From Neocallimastix lanati (nom. inval.) (taxonomy: Eukaryota > Neocallimastigomycota > Neocallimastigomycetes > Neocallimastigales > Neocallimastigaceae): a stretch of DNA of 64,000 nucleotides. Location of the stretch: the NCBI GenBank assembly GCA_016946835.1, contig JACVTC010000034.1, forward strand, positions 979,001 to 1,043,000, read 5' to 3'. The translations under genes and the position numbers were made by a program. Of this stretch, positions 23,801-36,792 are shown one piece after another (positions within the stretch are counted from its first letter, which is position 1; the number at the start of each line of letters is the position of its first letter). Under the pieces are notes generated by a model. That model made no database searches. It saw only the letters and a list, made by a program, of their open reading frames with translations, and was not told where the DNA came from.

Positions 23801-24880
23801 AATGACTATCGTAAATTAATTACTGATCAAACGGAAAGAGTAAAACTTATTTTAGAAGCCCATAAGATAGGTCATGAGGGATATTATAAGACTTATCAAA
23901 GGCTTCGTAAAAGTTTTTATTGGAATAATATGGTGATGGATATTAAAAGAGTGGTGCAAAGTTGTGACAAGTGTCAGTTGAATAGGTCACAACCCTATCC
24001 AGAACCTACAGAAAATATTCCAACTAAAGTAGAAGGTCCTTTTATACATTTGGGTTTAGATATTATTGGACCTTTGATTAAAACTAAAAATAATAATCAA
24101 TATATTATGGTTGTGGTGGATTATATCACCAAATGGGTTGAAGCAGAACCCACAGAAAATATAACATCACAGGATGTGATTAAGTTTTTAATTAATGTGT
24201 TTGCTCGTCATGGTGTTCCACAGGTAATAACAACTAATAATGGTGTTCAGTTCACCTCGGACATGACGAAAATATTTTTAGATCTCTACGATGTATATGT
24301 GAAGTTTATTTCCACATATCATCCAGAAAGTAATGGACTTACGGAAAACCGTAATAAAGAGATTGGAAAGTTATTGAGGTTGTTGGGTTCTAATAATAAG
24401 GATTGGGATGAAGTTTTACCATCCGCCTTATGGGCTCTTAGAACTACCAAAAATAAGGTAACAAAACATTCAAGTTTTGAGTTGGTTTATGGTAGGGAAG
24501 ATCAGCAGCCTTTTGATATTGCTGCTAGACCTACCAAGGATATTAATAAGTCATCGGATGAAGTGTTGTTAGAAAAATTTATAAATCATTACCGATGGAC
24601 TTTAGAAGCAGCCGAAAATGTTAAAAATGCAAATAAGTATTGGGCTGCTAGGAGAGAGGAAAAGAATAGTTTGAATGAAGGAAAAAGAATTAGGGAAGGT
24701 GATTTAGTCTTAGTTCGTAATTTTTCAAGAACTAAACTAGAACCTTATTTTGTTGGTCCTCTTAAAGTTATAAAAAAACAATTTAATACGGTTACCTTGG
24801 CTGATCCAAATTCTGGAATTCAAATGAATAGGAATGTTCATTTGAAGAATATAGTCAAGTATAACTCAGCTTCGATGTAG
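20834..24880 (+). pseudogene. pol: pol of element B (several disruptions)
   Basis: Protease, reverse transcriptase, RNase H and integrase in order. Protease-like motif IDSCSN at ~21800; RT with CIDYRKVND, TMDLYSGYHQ, MPFGL and FIDD (~22858); RNase H with RTDAS (~23298) and DHKP; integrase with an H-H-C-C region (HKIGHEGYYKTY ... CDKCQ), LGLDIIG and ESNGLTENRNKE. The second integrase Asp is replaced: TTNNG here versus TTDNG in C. Disruptions are TAA 21212-21214, a shift between 21214 and 21507, a 1-nt loss near 22016, TGA 22508-22510 (Trp codon) and TGA 23324-23326. The C-terminus ends with GPLKVIKKQ, a GPY/F-like module, without a chromodomain. Confidence 0.85.
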
Positions 24881-24889
24881 CTTGAGTTT

Positions 24890-24903
24890 TAGAGGGGGCA
24901 TCA
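24890..24903 (+). promoter_or_regulatory. Polypurine tract of element B
   Basis: TAGAGGGGGCATCA directly before the 3' LTR start TGGTAAAG. The equivalent in C is AGCGGGGGCATCT. Confidence 0.75.
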
Positions 24904-25824
24904 TGGTAAAGAATGAATTAATAACCTTTATTTTATTATTAATAATTCTTTACTAAATTGTACTTTCCTATATTCTTGATAACCTAAACTTAATAATAAA
25001 ATTTAATTTATTTTGATATAAATTAATTTTAACTTGTAAATAATGTTAAATCAATTTTAATTAATTACTTTATTGTTATATTATTAAATATATGTATATA
25101 TTAAAATACAATTGTAAATATTAAAAATATACTTTTAAGATACTAAATTATTAAAACTATTAATTAAATATTATTATAAAAATTTATTTATTATAACTAT
25201 TAAATATTATTATAAAATTATTAAGATTATTAAATTTATTATTAAAAATTATTATTAAAAATTATTAATTATTATAAAAATTTATTATTTAAATATTATC
25301 AAATTTATTAATTAAATATTATAAAAATTTTATTTTATTTTTGAAAATAATTACAAGTATTATTTAAAATAATTAAAGATTATTAAATTTATTATATTAA
25401 TCCTTAAAAACAATTTATTAAACTTAAAAATATCAAAGAAAATAGTAAAAACTATTTTCTATATATTTACTTTATAATAATTTCTAATTAAATTATATTT
25501 GAATATTATATTATTATATTTATAAAAATTAAAACAAAAATGAATTATTAATATAAAATTAATTCAATAATTCTATAAAATTACTTAAATTTTAAACAAA
25601 TAATTATACTTTAAATTTATAAAAAAATATAAATATTGTAACAATTTCTTAAAAATTAAATATATGTACTTCAAAAATAAATTTTAATATTAATAAATAA
25701 TTAATAAATAATTAATAAATTTTAATAAAAGAAATTTTTTTTTTATAATTTAAAATCAAAGCAGGGTAATACCCTTCCCCCATGCTTTATTTTAAATCTA
25801 TACGTGCTAACCCCGAGTCTACCA
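24904..25824 (+). repeat. 3' LTR of element B
   Basis: Same ends as the 5' LTR and homologous throughout. Followed by tcaatg and LTR K. Confidence 0.85.
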
Positions 25825-25830
25825 TCAATG

Positions 25831-26636
25831 TGTAAAGAATTAATTAAAAATATTTAATTATATTAATAATTAATTATTTCTACAATTAATAATAAAAAAT
25901 ATTATTAATTGAGATAAAACTAAAAAATATAATATAAAAATTTGAAAACAAGAATTTAAAAACTTAGAGTTTATAATAAGATTATAATAAACAACACTAA
26001 AAGTAAGTTAAGAGTATTTTAGAAATTATTTTATTATAAAAATTTTTTATTAAAAGTAATTTTAAAATATTTGTGTTAATTATTATAATTTCTTATAATA
26101 TTATATTAATTTGATTTCTAATCTTGGAAAATTATCTCTATCTAGAAAAAGATTAGAAGAAAACACTAGATAGATCTCGATTGGTGTTTAATTACATCAA
26201 TCTTTAGTTAATAAGAAAACCCGAATAAGGGAGAAAACTTATTAACTAATTATATATTAATTTTATTAATATTTAATCACAAGTATAATTAAATAATTAA
26301 TTCTTTTAATTTTCTTAATTAAAAGTCCAAGAAATAATATAATTTAATTATTTCTTGATTAAATAAAATTATCATTTTAATACAATTTAATTTTTCTTAA
26401 TTAAATAGAATTTATCATTATTTTAATACAATAATACATTATTATAATTTAATATATTAATTATTGATAATTTAATTTAATGTAAATAAATTTTAAAACA
26501 ATAACATTAATTAATAATTACTATGTGACATAATTAATAAAATTATTCATAAAATTTTATAAAATAATAAACTTTAAATATTAATTTTTTAATAAAGAAT
26601 AATAATTATTTTGAAAAATAATTATAATTCTTTACA
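25831..26636 (-). repeat. Solo LTR K, F-related, inverted
   Basis: On the plus strand TGTAAAGAATT...TTCTTTACA. Flanked by caatg at 25826-25830 and 26637-26641. The split CTAATC block shows it is an F-family relative in reverse orientation. The 29-nt hairpin is not seen. It is inserted across the tcaa/TG junction of LTR L. Confidence 0.75.
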
Positions 26637-26639
26637 CAA

Positions 26640-27125
26640 TGATACGTGACCACTATAAATATGATATTTAGGTATTTTCTTTAGGTTAAAGAAATACTTA
26701 AATATTATTAGACAATAATAATTTTAGAATAATAATTATTAAACGGAGAATTCTTTTATTTATAAGTTTATACTTATGATAAATTAATTCACATAAATAG
26801 CTATTTTTATATTTTATTTTAGTATAGTTAAAGAGAGATATTAATGTTTTATTATATTTATTGATTAATAAATTAGATGAATATATATATTTGAGATAAT
26901 TAATTACAATATTTATATAAGAGAATAATAATAATAATTAATGTAATAATTAATAATTAATAATAATTAAAGAGAACATTCAAAAGATATATTTATTACT
27001 TTATTTTGTATTATTGTATGTGTTATTTCTGTTTAATATTAGAATATATTATTTTGTCATAATTCCTTACTGTCATTGCCCATAAATAAATATTAATTTA
27101 GATACATAAATAAAATATCGTATCA
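26640..27125. repeat. Solo LTR, family L
   Basis: TGATACGTG...ATCGTATCA. Its 4-bp duplication tcaa is at 25825-25828 (now separated by LTR K) and 27126-27129. Ends resemble family I (TGATACGGG...CCCGTATCA). Confidence 0.7.
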
Positions 27126-27131
27126 TCAATG

Positions 27132-28046
27132 TGTAATAATTTAATTATAAGATTAATTATAATTAAATTATTAACTGCAACTTAATAATAACTTAATAAA
27201 AATTATTATTAAATTGAGACAAATATAAAAAAGTTTTATACTTATCTTAATATTGGGAGTTTATTATAACTAATTATAATAAACAATTAGCAAAGGTAAC
27301 ACAGATTTGTTGTAAGAAGAATATTTTATTTTTATATTTTATTTTTTATTTTAAAATTTATTTTTATTAATAACTATCTTTATTATCAAAAAAAAAAATA
27401 TAAATATTTAATATTATTATTATGTTTGATATATAATAATTGTTATATTATAATCGTTATAATAATAACACTTGATTTCTCAAAGAGAACTCAAGAGCTT
27501 TATTTATATTTTTTTTGAAAAATAAGGTTAATTAAAAAAATGGTTTCTAATCTTAATAAATCTCTTATCTAGGAAAAGATTAGAAAGAAAAACCTAGATA
27601 ATATTTTTTGATCGATATTCTATACATATCGATCATCGTATCAATTAGGTAAAACCAATTACTTTAAAAAGTGATTGGGAAAACCCTAATTAACCGATTT
27701 GCTAGTCTAATCTAATTGATCGAAAATAAAAGAATAAAATAATAAAAAATATTTCGATCTAAAAATTATAAATTTTCAAATAAGGAAAATAACGTATTAA
27801 TAATATTAATAAATAAAATACAGAATACATTGTTAAATACATAATAAAATACATAATGTGTTTGTTTACATTTTAATTAAAAAAATAAACTAAAACTAAT
27901 AAATTTAATAATTAAATATAATATTAAATAAATTATTAATAATATTTTAATAAATAAGTATAATAAAGTTAAATAAAGTTATAATTATTATAACTTGACT
28001 AAGAAAATATAATTATTTTATTTAAAAATAATTATAGGTTCTTACA
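27132..28046 (-). repeat. Solo LTR, family F, inverted
   Basis: Reverse complement of the 29751-30715 LTR. Flanked by caatg at 27127-27131 and 28047-28051. The TATA/hairpin module on the minus strand is at 27508-27462. Confidence 0.85.
27462..27508 (-). promoter_or_regulatory. TATA box plus hairpin, inverted F LTR
   Basis: TATAAATA starts at 27508 on the minus strand. The hairpin is at 27469-27497 with one outer mismatch. The segment AAGTGTTATTAT starts 35 nt after the TATA start. Confidence 0.6.
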
Positions 28047-28049
28047 CAA

Positions 28050-28122
28050 TGATACAGGGTGTCACTAAATACCTTGTATTTCCTATTAAATACTCTTAAT
28101 AATAATAAAATAAAAGGTAGGT
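28050..28122 (+). repeat. Fragment of LTR family I (5' tip)
   Basis: About 70 bp identical to the start of LTR I with one early G-to-A change, then cut by repeat X at 28123. Confidence 0.7.
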
Positions 28123-28682
28123 TGTAAAAGGTAAGTTTATTATTAACTAAAATAGCGAATAATAATTAAATTTAAAGACTAAGACAACTTAACACCTCTC
28201 TATTCAAGTTGTTAATAATAAACACTAGGATTAATTTTATTTATAATTATTTATTACTATTACACTAGAATATAGTGCAGCACTTTATAACTCTATCCGT
28301 TATTAGTTACTGGGCTTACACAGGGTAATTTATTTGTTTAATAATTATATTTTTATTTATTAATATTAATATTTAATTTTAACAATTTACGTTAATAGTA
28401 ACGCTAGTGCGTTACAGTTACAAGTTCAATTAATATTTATACATGTTAATAATCTTATGATTGGTAAATAATTTAATTTAACTTAGTTTACTAATCACTA
28501 AATAAAAATATATTTAACTAATATTTAACTATATAATTTAATCATAAAAATAATAAAATTTAATGTACGAAATTAATAAAAGATTTTATTTGATTAGCCG
28601 AAATTGCTAACTATTTAGAGATACGTTACGTAACCAAAGAACTATCATTGGATAGGCTTGAAGTTACCATGTATCTGTTACA
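28123..28682 (+). repeat. Repeat X, second copy
   Basis: TGTAAAAGG...CTGTTACA, same orientation as 9304-9860 and with the same inverted pair near the start. No clear target duplication: it lies between an LTR I tip and gctttcaa before a complete LTR I. Confidence 0.65.
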
Positions 28683-28690
28683 GCTTTCAA

Positions 28691-29744
28691 TGATACGGGG
28701 TGTCACTAAATACCTTGTATTTCCTATTAAATACTCTTAATAATAATAATAAAATAAAAACTATTATTAAATCTTATTATTAAAATCTTTTATTAATATC
28801 AAATATAATAAAAATTATTATTAAATATTCTTATAAATTTCTTTTATTAATATTAAATATAGTAAAAATTATTATTAAATGTTCTTTTATTAATATCAAA
28901 TTTAATAAAAATTATTATTAAATATTCTTATTAAAATCTTTTATTAATATCAAATCTAATAAAATTTATTATTAAATATTCTTATAAAATTCTTTTATTA
29001 ATATTAAATATAATAAAAATTATTATTAAATATTCTTATTAAATATTCTTTTATTAATATTAAATATAATAAAAATTATTACTAAATATTCTTATTAAAA
29101 ACTATATATAATTTAAATCATTACTAATTCTTATTTTTATATTAAGAATAATAAAAACCTATTTCAATAAATATTTGATATAAAATACAGAATTATAAGT
29201 TTCTGTATAATATTTTCTAAACATTTGAAATAAACTAAAAATAAAACAAAAATCAAAAATAAATTAAATCTTTATTAAAATAAAAATGAACTAAAATACA
29301 GAAGAATTTCAATGATAAAAATGATCTAAAATACAGAAAATATCAATTCTGTATAATTCTCTCTCTGAAAACAATATCAAGAAGAAGCTACCGCCCGGAA
29401 TACCCTTCGTGATACAATCTCTAAATTAATTTTTATTTAATAAATATTATTTTATTTTTTAAAAAATAATTTAAAATAATAGTTAAAAATTAAAATAAAA
29501 TAGTTATAATAGTTTTTTTTTATAAAGAATATATTAATAACAAATAAAATGTATTAAAATAAAAGTATAAAAAGAAGAATAAATTTCTTTCTTTTTAATA
29601 CTTGGAACAAATAATTTTAATTTTAAATTTAAATAAAGAATATTTTAAAATTTAATTTTTTTCTTGTTTCCAAATTTATTTTTATAGTTAATATTTATTT
29701 TTTTTGTTTTGAATATCTTAGTGTTTCAACCCCAGCCCGTATCA
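28691..29744 (+). repeat. Solo LTR, family I
   Basis: TGATACGGGG...CCCGTATCA with a 9-bp terminal inversion. Flanked by tcaa at 28687-28690 and 29745-29748. Contains ~95-bp sub-repeats of TTATTAAATATTCTT type. An inverted truncated copy is at 50435. Confidence 0.8.
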
Positions 29745-29750
29745 TCAATG

Positions 29751-30715
29751 TGTAAGAATCTATAATTATTTTTAAATAAAATAATTATATTTTCTTAGTT
29801 AAAGTTATAATTATAACTTTATTTAATTATATAATATTTATTCATTTAAATATTTTTAATAATTAATTTAACACAATATTAAATATTCATTAATTTAATA
29901 TAACAAAATTTATTTATTTAATTATTATTTATACATTTATAAATAATTATAGTTTATTTAATTATACATTTAATTATTAAATTTATTAGTCTTAGTTTAT
30001 TTAATTAAATTGTAAACAAGTATATTATGTATTATAATATGTATTTTAATAATGTATTCTGTATTTTGTTTATTAATATCATTATTATGTTTATTATGTT
30101 ATTATCCTTATTTGTAAATTTATGATTTTATGATCGAAATATTTTTTATTATTTTATTCTTTTATTTTCAATCAATTACATTAGATTAGCGAATCGGTTA
30201 ATTAGGGTTTTTCCCAATTACTTCTTAAAAGTAATTGGTTTTACCTAATTGATACGCTGATCGATACGGATAGAATATCGATCAAAAATCTTATCTAGTT
30301 TTTCTCTCTAATCTTTTCCTAGATAAGAGATTTGTTAAGATTAGAAAACATTTTTTAATTTAACCTTATTTTTCAAAAAAGTATAAATAATGCTCTTGAA
30401 TTCTCTTTGAGAAATCAAGAGTTATTATTATAACAATTATAATATAGTAATAGCATTAATAAATATTTTATATTTCTATTTTAATAAAGTTAGTTTCAAT
30501 AAAACAAATTTAAAAATAAAATAAAATAAAATAATCTTTTCTCTTTGACTATTCTGTGTTATTAGTTTATTATAATTAGTTATAATAAACTCTTTCCTAT
30601 AGAAGATAAGTATATTTATCTTTTTTGCTTTTTCAATTTAAAAATAATTATTATTTAGTTATTAAGTTGTAGTTAATAATTTAATTATAATTAATTTTAT
30701 AATTAAATTATTACA
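29751..30715 (+). repeat. Solo LTR, family F
   Basis: TGTAAGAATC...AAATTATTACA, 965 bp. Flanked by caatg at 29746-29750 and 30716-30720. The 3' LTR of element D belongs to the same family. Confidence 0.9.
30382..30428 (+). promoter_or_regulatory. TATA box plus 29-nt hairpin, F LTR
   Basis: TATAAATA at 30382. Hairpin 30393-30421: outer stem CTCTTGA/TCAAGAG, inner stem TTCTC/GAGAA, loop TTT. AAGAGTTATTAT starts at 30417, 35 nt after the TATA start. Confidence 0.7.
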
Positions 30716-30718
30716 CAA

Positions 30719-31743
30719 TGATGAAGAATGAAATTATAAAATCAAATATTATAATAAAATTTATTTAAAAATTAAATTTTAACCTTAAATAAGATTAAAT
30801 TATCTGAACCTTAAATAATTCTGCTTTAATAATATTAAAATTAAAAATCAATTACGATCTTCTAGAAAAATTGTGTTTCTAGAAAAAAGAAAAATATTAT
30901 AATAATTTTAAAAGATAACTTTTAATAATCTTGTTTTTATCAACGATATAATTTCTTTATTTTCTTTATTGTTATTCTTTTATTTCTTTATTATTCCTTT
31001 ATTTCTATAATAAAACATAATTATTCTTTTATTTCTTTTAATATAATATATTTATTCTTTTATTTCTTTTAATATAAAAATAAATATTTATTCTTTTATT
31101 TCTTTTCTTATTAAAATTATAAATACCTTAAATTCGTGTAAAAATATAAATACTTATAAATATTTCTTTTAATTATTCTTCGTTGTTATTAAATTATTAA
31201 ATTAATAAAATAATAAATAATAACAAAAATAAATAAATAAAATAAATTAGATAATTATTTAATAAAAATTAATAAAGATAAATAATAATTATTTTACATT
31301 ATAATTAAATAAAAAAATAAAATGAAACAGTTTAATAAAATTATAGATTTTAGTTATAATTTAGAATAGTTTAGTAATATTAGAATAGATTAATAGTAAA
31401 AATAATTTATTCTTTAAAATTATTATAATAAATAATTAATAATTAATAAAAATTTATTTTATATAAAATTATTATAAATAAAGTTAATAATAAAAATCTA
31501 ATAGTAAAAATTTAATAAAATATGAAGATTGATAATTCATTTAGTGTATAATTATTAATTCAGTTAATAAAAATAATTTATAATTATTAGAATAGTTATT
31601 AAACTAGGAAATAATAATAAATAATAATAAATAATAATAATAAAAAGTAATAAATAATAACGAATAATAATAAGTAATAATAAATAATCATAGATAATAA
31701 TTAATAAATAAGAAGATATAAAATACTTTTGATAAGCAATTAC
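30719..31743 (+). repeat. Start of LTR family M, then AT-rich sequence
   Basis: TGATGAAGAATG resembles family E and follows the caa spacer. The other end was not found. The stretch 30950-31120 has several TTCTTTTATTTCTTT repeats. No gene is seen up to the LTR at 31744. Confidence 0.4.
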
Positions 31744-32391
31744 TGTTAAAGTTTTGTTATAATTTGGTCTTAACGATTAGGTCAAGATGCCAAATTATAG
31801 TAATTAATTAATATTTTAAATTTACTCTTATTTAAAACATATTATTATTAGTAAATTTTATAAATAAGTTTTATTTAAAATATAGATTTTATTTAATCTT
31901 AATAATATTTTATTACATTATTATTTTATATAATTATTACTATAATTTAAATTACAATAATCCTACAAAGGATTAATCAAAAGATTTAAACATGTATTTA
32001 TATAAAATAATTAATTAAATATTAATTATTAATATGAATATGTAATAGCATTAATAAAAGTTTGATATTGATAATATAAACTAAGATAATAATATAAATA
32101 TTTAATATAAATAAAATATAAGAATCTAATATAGCTAAATATTATATTTTATAATTAAAATATAATATGTAGAAATTAATTTAATATGACAATCACGTGT
32201 TTAAATTATTTAATATATATTAATTTCAATATTTTAATAATATTTAGTCAATTAGTTGGCCTAGACTATTTCCTAAATATTTTAATAATAATTATTATAT
32301 TATTAATTATTAATATTGAAACTCAAATAACTGAATTATTGAAATTGAAATTGAAATTGAATTAAATGGAAATTCAATTATTATCTTAACA
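31744..32391 (-). repeat. Solo LTR, family H
   Basis: On the minus strand TGTTAAGATAATAA...TTAACA. Flanked by a 5-bp duplication attac at 31739-31743 and 32392-32396. Matches the H 5' LTR at 47376-48382 apart from the nested insertion there. Confidence 0.85.
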
Positions 32392-32432
32392 ATTACCACT
32401 TTTAGGATATTTCTAAATTAAGGTAATTGTTA
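32391..32432. other. Small hairpin next to H LTR
   Basis: ACAATTACC / GGTAATTGT close a ~24-nt loop. A diverged inverted relative is at ~35385-35432. Confidence 0.4.
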
Positions 32433-32956
32433 CATTTTGTCATTTATGGTACAGTATTGAAGAATTTTTATCATAAAATAATATATTCTAATAATTAAAG
32501 AAAATTTTAAATTCTATTCTATTATTCTAATTAATTATTCTAATTTAAAAATCTAAATACTAAACAATTTAAACTAAAATAAATTATTCAAAATTAATAT
32601 AACTTAATATAAATAATTTAACAAACAGCTATAATTATTAAAACTATTAACCAAACACTAAAAACCTTTATACACTTAAAACAAAACTTAAATTATTTTT
32701 AATTTTAACTTTATTTAAAATAAACTATTTTATTTTTATTATTTAATCTATTCTAATTTTATTATTTAAACTATTTAAATTTAATTATTTAAACTAATTT
32801 TATTTTAATTTAACTATCTAAATTTATCATTTAAACTCGAAAATATCAAAAGAATAATATAATAATAAAGTTGTAAGAAAAAGAGAGAGAACTAAAGTAT
32901 TGTACTACTTTGTTCTTTTATACATTTAGAATAGTTATTTGATTGGATTAGAATAA

Positions 32957-33250
32957 AAATTTAATAATAAAAATTTAATAATAAAAATTTAATAATAAAA
33001 ATTTAATAATAAAAATTTAATAATAAAAATTTAATAATAAAAATTTAATAATAAAAATTTAATAATAAAAATTTAATAATAAAAATTTAATAATAAAAAT
33101 TTAATAATAAAAATTTAATAATAAAAATTTAATAATAAAAATTTAATAATAAAAATTTAATAATAAAAATTTAATAATAAAAATTTAATAATAAAAATTT
33201 AATAATAAAAATTTAATAATAAAAATTTAATAATAAAAATTTAATAATAA
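32957..33250 (-). repeat. 14-bp minisatellite, about 21 copies
   Basis: Tandem AAAAATTTAATAAT, the reverse complement of the 13756-14850 array. Confidence 0.95.
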
Positions 33251-34262
33251 ATATAATAAACTATTAAAATATTATTAAGTATTACAATATTAAATAAAAC
33301 TAATAATTAATACATTTTCTAATTTATTATAACTAAATTTATAATTATTTTAATATTTTAATATTTGTTATTTAATTCCACTAATATTAATAATTTTTAA
33401 TCTTTGTAAAATTAAATTGAGTGTTTAGGTAAGATTCTTGCTATATCTTTCCTAGTTTGGGTTAAATTGGTCAGGTCAAGATGTTTTTTTATTAATTATA
33501 ACAATTTAATTAAATTTAAATAATAAATAGCACACACAGAGTTTTATAATTAAGATTTCAATATTTAAAATTTATGTTTTATTAGAACTTTATTTAATAT
33601 ATATTTTAATAATAAATTAACTAAGATTAATATAAAGAATTATTTATTGTTATAATTAATTTTTTTAACTTTATGTTAATTGTTTAGAATTTAATAATCT
33701 TACGAAGAATTCAAAATATGGAATTTCAAATCCTTTTTATACTAAACTAAAATAATAATTAACAATATAATTAAATAATACATTTTAATCTTAATATATT
33801 CATACATGTATATAAACTATATAAAATATAATAATAAAATAATATTGATAAGAATCTTTTAATAAAATAGTTATATAACTTATTTATAAAACAATTTAAT
33901 AATAAAACTAATTTAACAATAAAATATAAAATAAAATAAAATAAAATATTAAAACTAATTAAAAATTCTCTTTCGGAAATCTTTAGAATGATAAAGAATT
34001 TCTTAGAATCTTTTAGAAAATAATTGAATAAAAATATATAATAATAAAATATATAAACCTTATAAAACTTATTTAAAATGTTATAAAACTATTATTAATA
34101 ACTAATTCTGTATTTTTAATTAATAATACAAATTAATAATATAATTTCCAAGTTAAGAGATTTATCTAGTATAAATTTCTTAAATAATAATTTAGGGTCT
34201 TAATTAAATAATCAAATTATATTTTTATATTTAAATATCTTTAAAGTCCAATATCTCCTTAT

Positions 34263-34394
34263 CTAGTTATCCAATAAGGTTGATTTTAACATATGTTGTA
34301 GTTCTCGATCGTAGCTTTCCAATGAATATAATTTTAGTGGGAATATCAATATATTATTTCCATTATTTGTTGAGTTATCGTTGTTTTTCTTCAT
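34263..34394 (-). CDS. 43-residue ORF in repeat J copy 2 (unknown)
   Basis: Partner of 11763-11894: same start, same length, same TAG stop, one substitution seen (P to S in the LYxLESYDREL part). Function unknown. Both copies also keep their flanking DNA, so it may simply be recent duplication. Confidence 0.3.
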   Translation of the reverse strand: MKKNNDNSTNNGNNILIFPLKLYSLESYDRELQHMLKSTLLDN

Positions 34395-34609
34395 GTTATT
34401 TTTATCAAATTCTAAAGGGTTAAATTAAATTAAATTATCTTAAATAAATAAGTCCAAACCCTTTGGTTTCTAATTCTTTAATGTTTCTAATATTTATTTT
34501 TATAATTAAAATCGAATTAAAATAATTTTTGTCAATAACTAAATTAAATTTCAATTGATCTAATAGTGAATTTTAATTTCAAATCCACTAGTATTCGTGA
34601 CATTAAGAA

Positions 34610-35330
34610 TGTTGAAATTACAACTGAATTAAATTTCAATTTCAATTAATTTCAATTAAAATTATTAAAAACAAAATAATTAATAAAAATTTATAATTCA
34701 TCAATTATTCTTTAAATTTTATTTATTTTATAATATTATAAGTTATTTGATCATCTTAGGACCAGCTTAGGCCTACTGATTCTAATGATATCATATTAAA
34801 CTTAAATATTATTAATAAATAAAATATTTATTAACATGAATCATTTGGTCATGTCATCCTTGATTCATAAATTAATGTTTATGTATTAATTTATGTTATA
34901 TTGATTTAATTAATTATTAATTATTAATTATTATATTATATATATTAGCTAATATATTAGATTAAAAAATATAATTTATTTATATTAAACATATTCTTAT
35001 ACTAAATATTATTATTATCAACTTTATATTATTATTATCAATATTCTCAAACCTACAAAGTATAAAAAGAAAATTCAAATTTATCTTTTTGTTCTTTGTA
35101 AGGTTATAGTTAACCTATTATAATATAACTATATATTTTATTAATAAATAAAAATTTTTATCATATCAAACCAATTATTAGTTTTAATTAAGAGTTAAAT
35201 TAACAAATTTAACTTTATAACTCTTTTATTTTAGTAATTTACTTATATCTATATAGTTATATTATATAGATATATCAACCTGATTCCTCGGTAAATTCAA
35301 TCTGTTTACTTTTTAACAAAGAAACATAGA
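34610..35330 (+). repeat. LTR-like, family G (3' end uncertain)
   Basis: Starts TGTTGAAATTACAACTG. Contains TATAAAAAGAAAATTC with a following imperfect hairpin and TTCTTTGTAAGGTTA, as in the G copy at 7859. Diverged near the 3' end. Confidence 0.5.
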
Positions 35331-36002
35331 CTTATAACAATAAATCTAATTTCTTACAATTTCTTACATGAAATGACAAATGTTGATTATTATCTTAATT
35401 TAGAATTTACTTCTAAAAGTGATAATAATTTGTCAATTAAAAGGGTAGTTATTAACACAAAAATGTTAATTAAAACACTACAGTTTAAAATAAGAAAAGA
35501 ATATTTGTTTTTTTTTATAATAAAACTTTATTTATCAATATAAAATTGTACTTTTTATTATTTTGAATATTTATATTCTTAATAAAAAGTATTTAAAATA
35601 AATGAGAATAAAAGAAAATAATTTATTAAAACTTAAATTTTAAATTTTTAATTCTTGAATTCTGATTTTTTTTATTTTTAAAGAAATATTTACATGTTTT
35701 TATATTTTTCTTTTAAGTTTAAATTATTTAAAATAAAACTATATAATTATTTTAAGTAAACACTTTTAAGATAAAATAAACAATTTTGTTATTATTAATA
35801 AGTTTCTTTTTAATTAATATTAATATCAATTTAAACTGAGATTTAATTTAAAATCGTTAAAGTAAAATAAAAGAATAATTTAATATAAAATACATTGTTC
35901 TTTAAATTAAAATAATATTTATTAAATAATTTTAAATCTTTTAATTTATTTTTATTAAAATATTATTTTATAATTATCAATAACTAATGAAGAGGGTTAT
36001 TA
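35331..36002. other. AT-rich spacer
   Basis: No gene or clear LTR end. Contains a hairpin near 35385-35432 related to 32391-32432. Confidence 0.4.
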
Positions 36003-36510
36003 TGTTGAAATTATAACTGAATTGAAATCTCAATTTCAGTTATTTACATTTCAATAGTTAAAAAATATTATTTATTTAATTATAAATAATATATATATTT
36101 AAATAATTAATAATTAATATAAATTCTTATTTAATATTTAAAGAATTATCTTAGGCCTAATAATTCTGAGAATATTAATAAATAAGATTTATATTAATAA
36201 TTTCAATTATCTACATATGACGTCACATGTATTTATTTATATTATGTTTATATATATGTTTACATCATATATATTAACTACTATTTTTAATTATTCAAAT
36301 TAATTATATAATTATAAATTAAATTTATTTAGTTATATTAAATATTTTAAACATATCGATATTGTTATTATCTTAATATTTTATTAATATTCATATTACT
36401 ATATTATTAATATCTTATAATTAAATATTATTATTATGTAACTTACAAAGTATAAAAGAAAGATGTAAAAATCTATCTTTTATGTTCTTTGTAAGGTTAT
36501 TGTACTTACA
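36003..36510 (+). repeat. LTR family G, 5' part
   Basis: TGTTGAAATTATAACTG onward, nearly identical to 7859-8310, then diverging after TTTGTAAGGTTATTG. Confidence 0.65.
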
Positions 36511-36787
36511 ATAATTATATACTAATAATTCAATAAATAAATATTTTCATAAATCCTTCAAAGAAATTATTATTTAAAATATTCTTAGATATTAAGTGTT
36601 TAAATAACTTAACTATTTATCCTATATTATTTTTATATTATTATTAATTAATTATTGTTGGATTATTAATATATAATTCAACATATTAACCTAGTAACGT
36701 TATTAATCATAAAACTATTTTATATCTTAATTTTAACATATTATTCCATTTTATTGATTTTTCTTAACTTATAATTTGGTTATTTAT
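36511..36787. other. AT-rich spacer left of element D
   Basis: No feature recognised. Confidence 0.4.
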
Positions 36788-36792
36788 CAGAA

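Larger units (their letters stand above)
17899..25824 (+). mobile_element. Element B, Ty3/gypsy retrotransposon with both LTRs
   Basis: 7.9 kb: 5' LTR, PBS, 1.15-kb leader, gag, -1 frameshift signal, pol, polypurine tract and 3' LTR in order. The flanks do not match (ttcg on the left, tcaa on the right), which suggests recombination between two insertions rather than one clean integration. The coding region carries about three frameshifts and three nonsense codons, and the integrase has lost an acidic residue, so the copy is inactive. Confidence 0.85.
32447..34602 (-). repeat. Long repeat J, copy 2
   Basis: Reverse complement of 11552-15377 without the F-like insertion. Runs from TGGTACAGTATTG to TATTCGTGACA. 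No clear target duplication. Confidence 0.75.
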
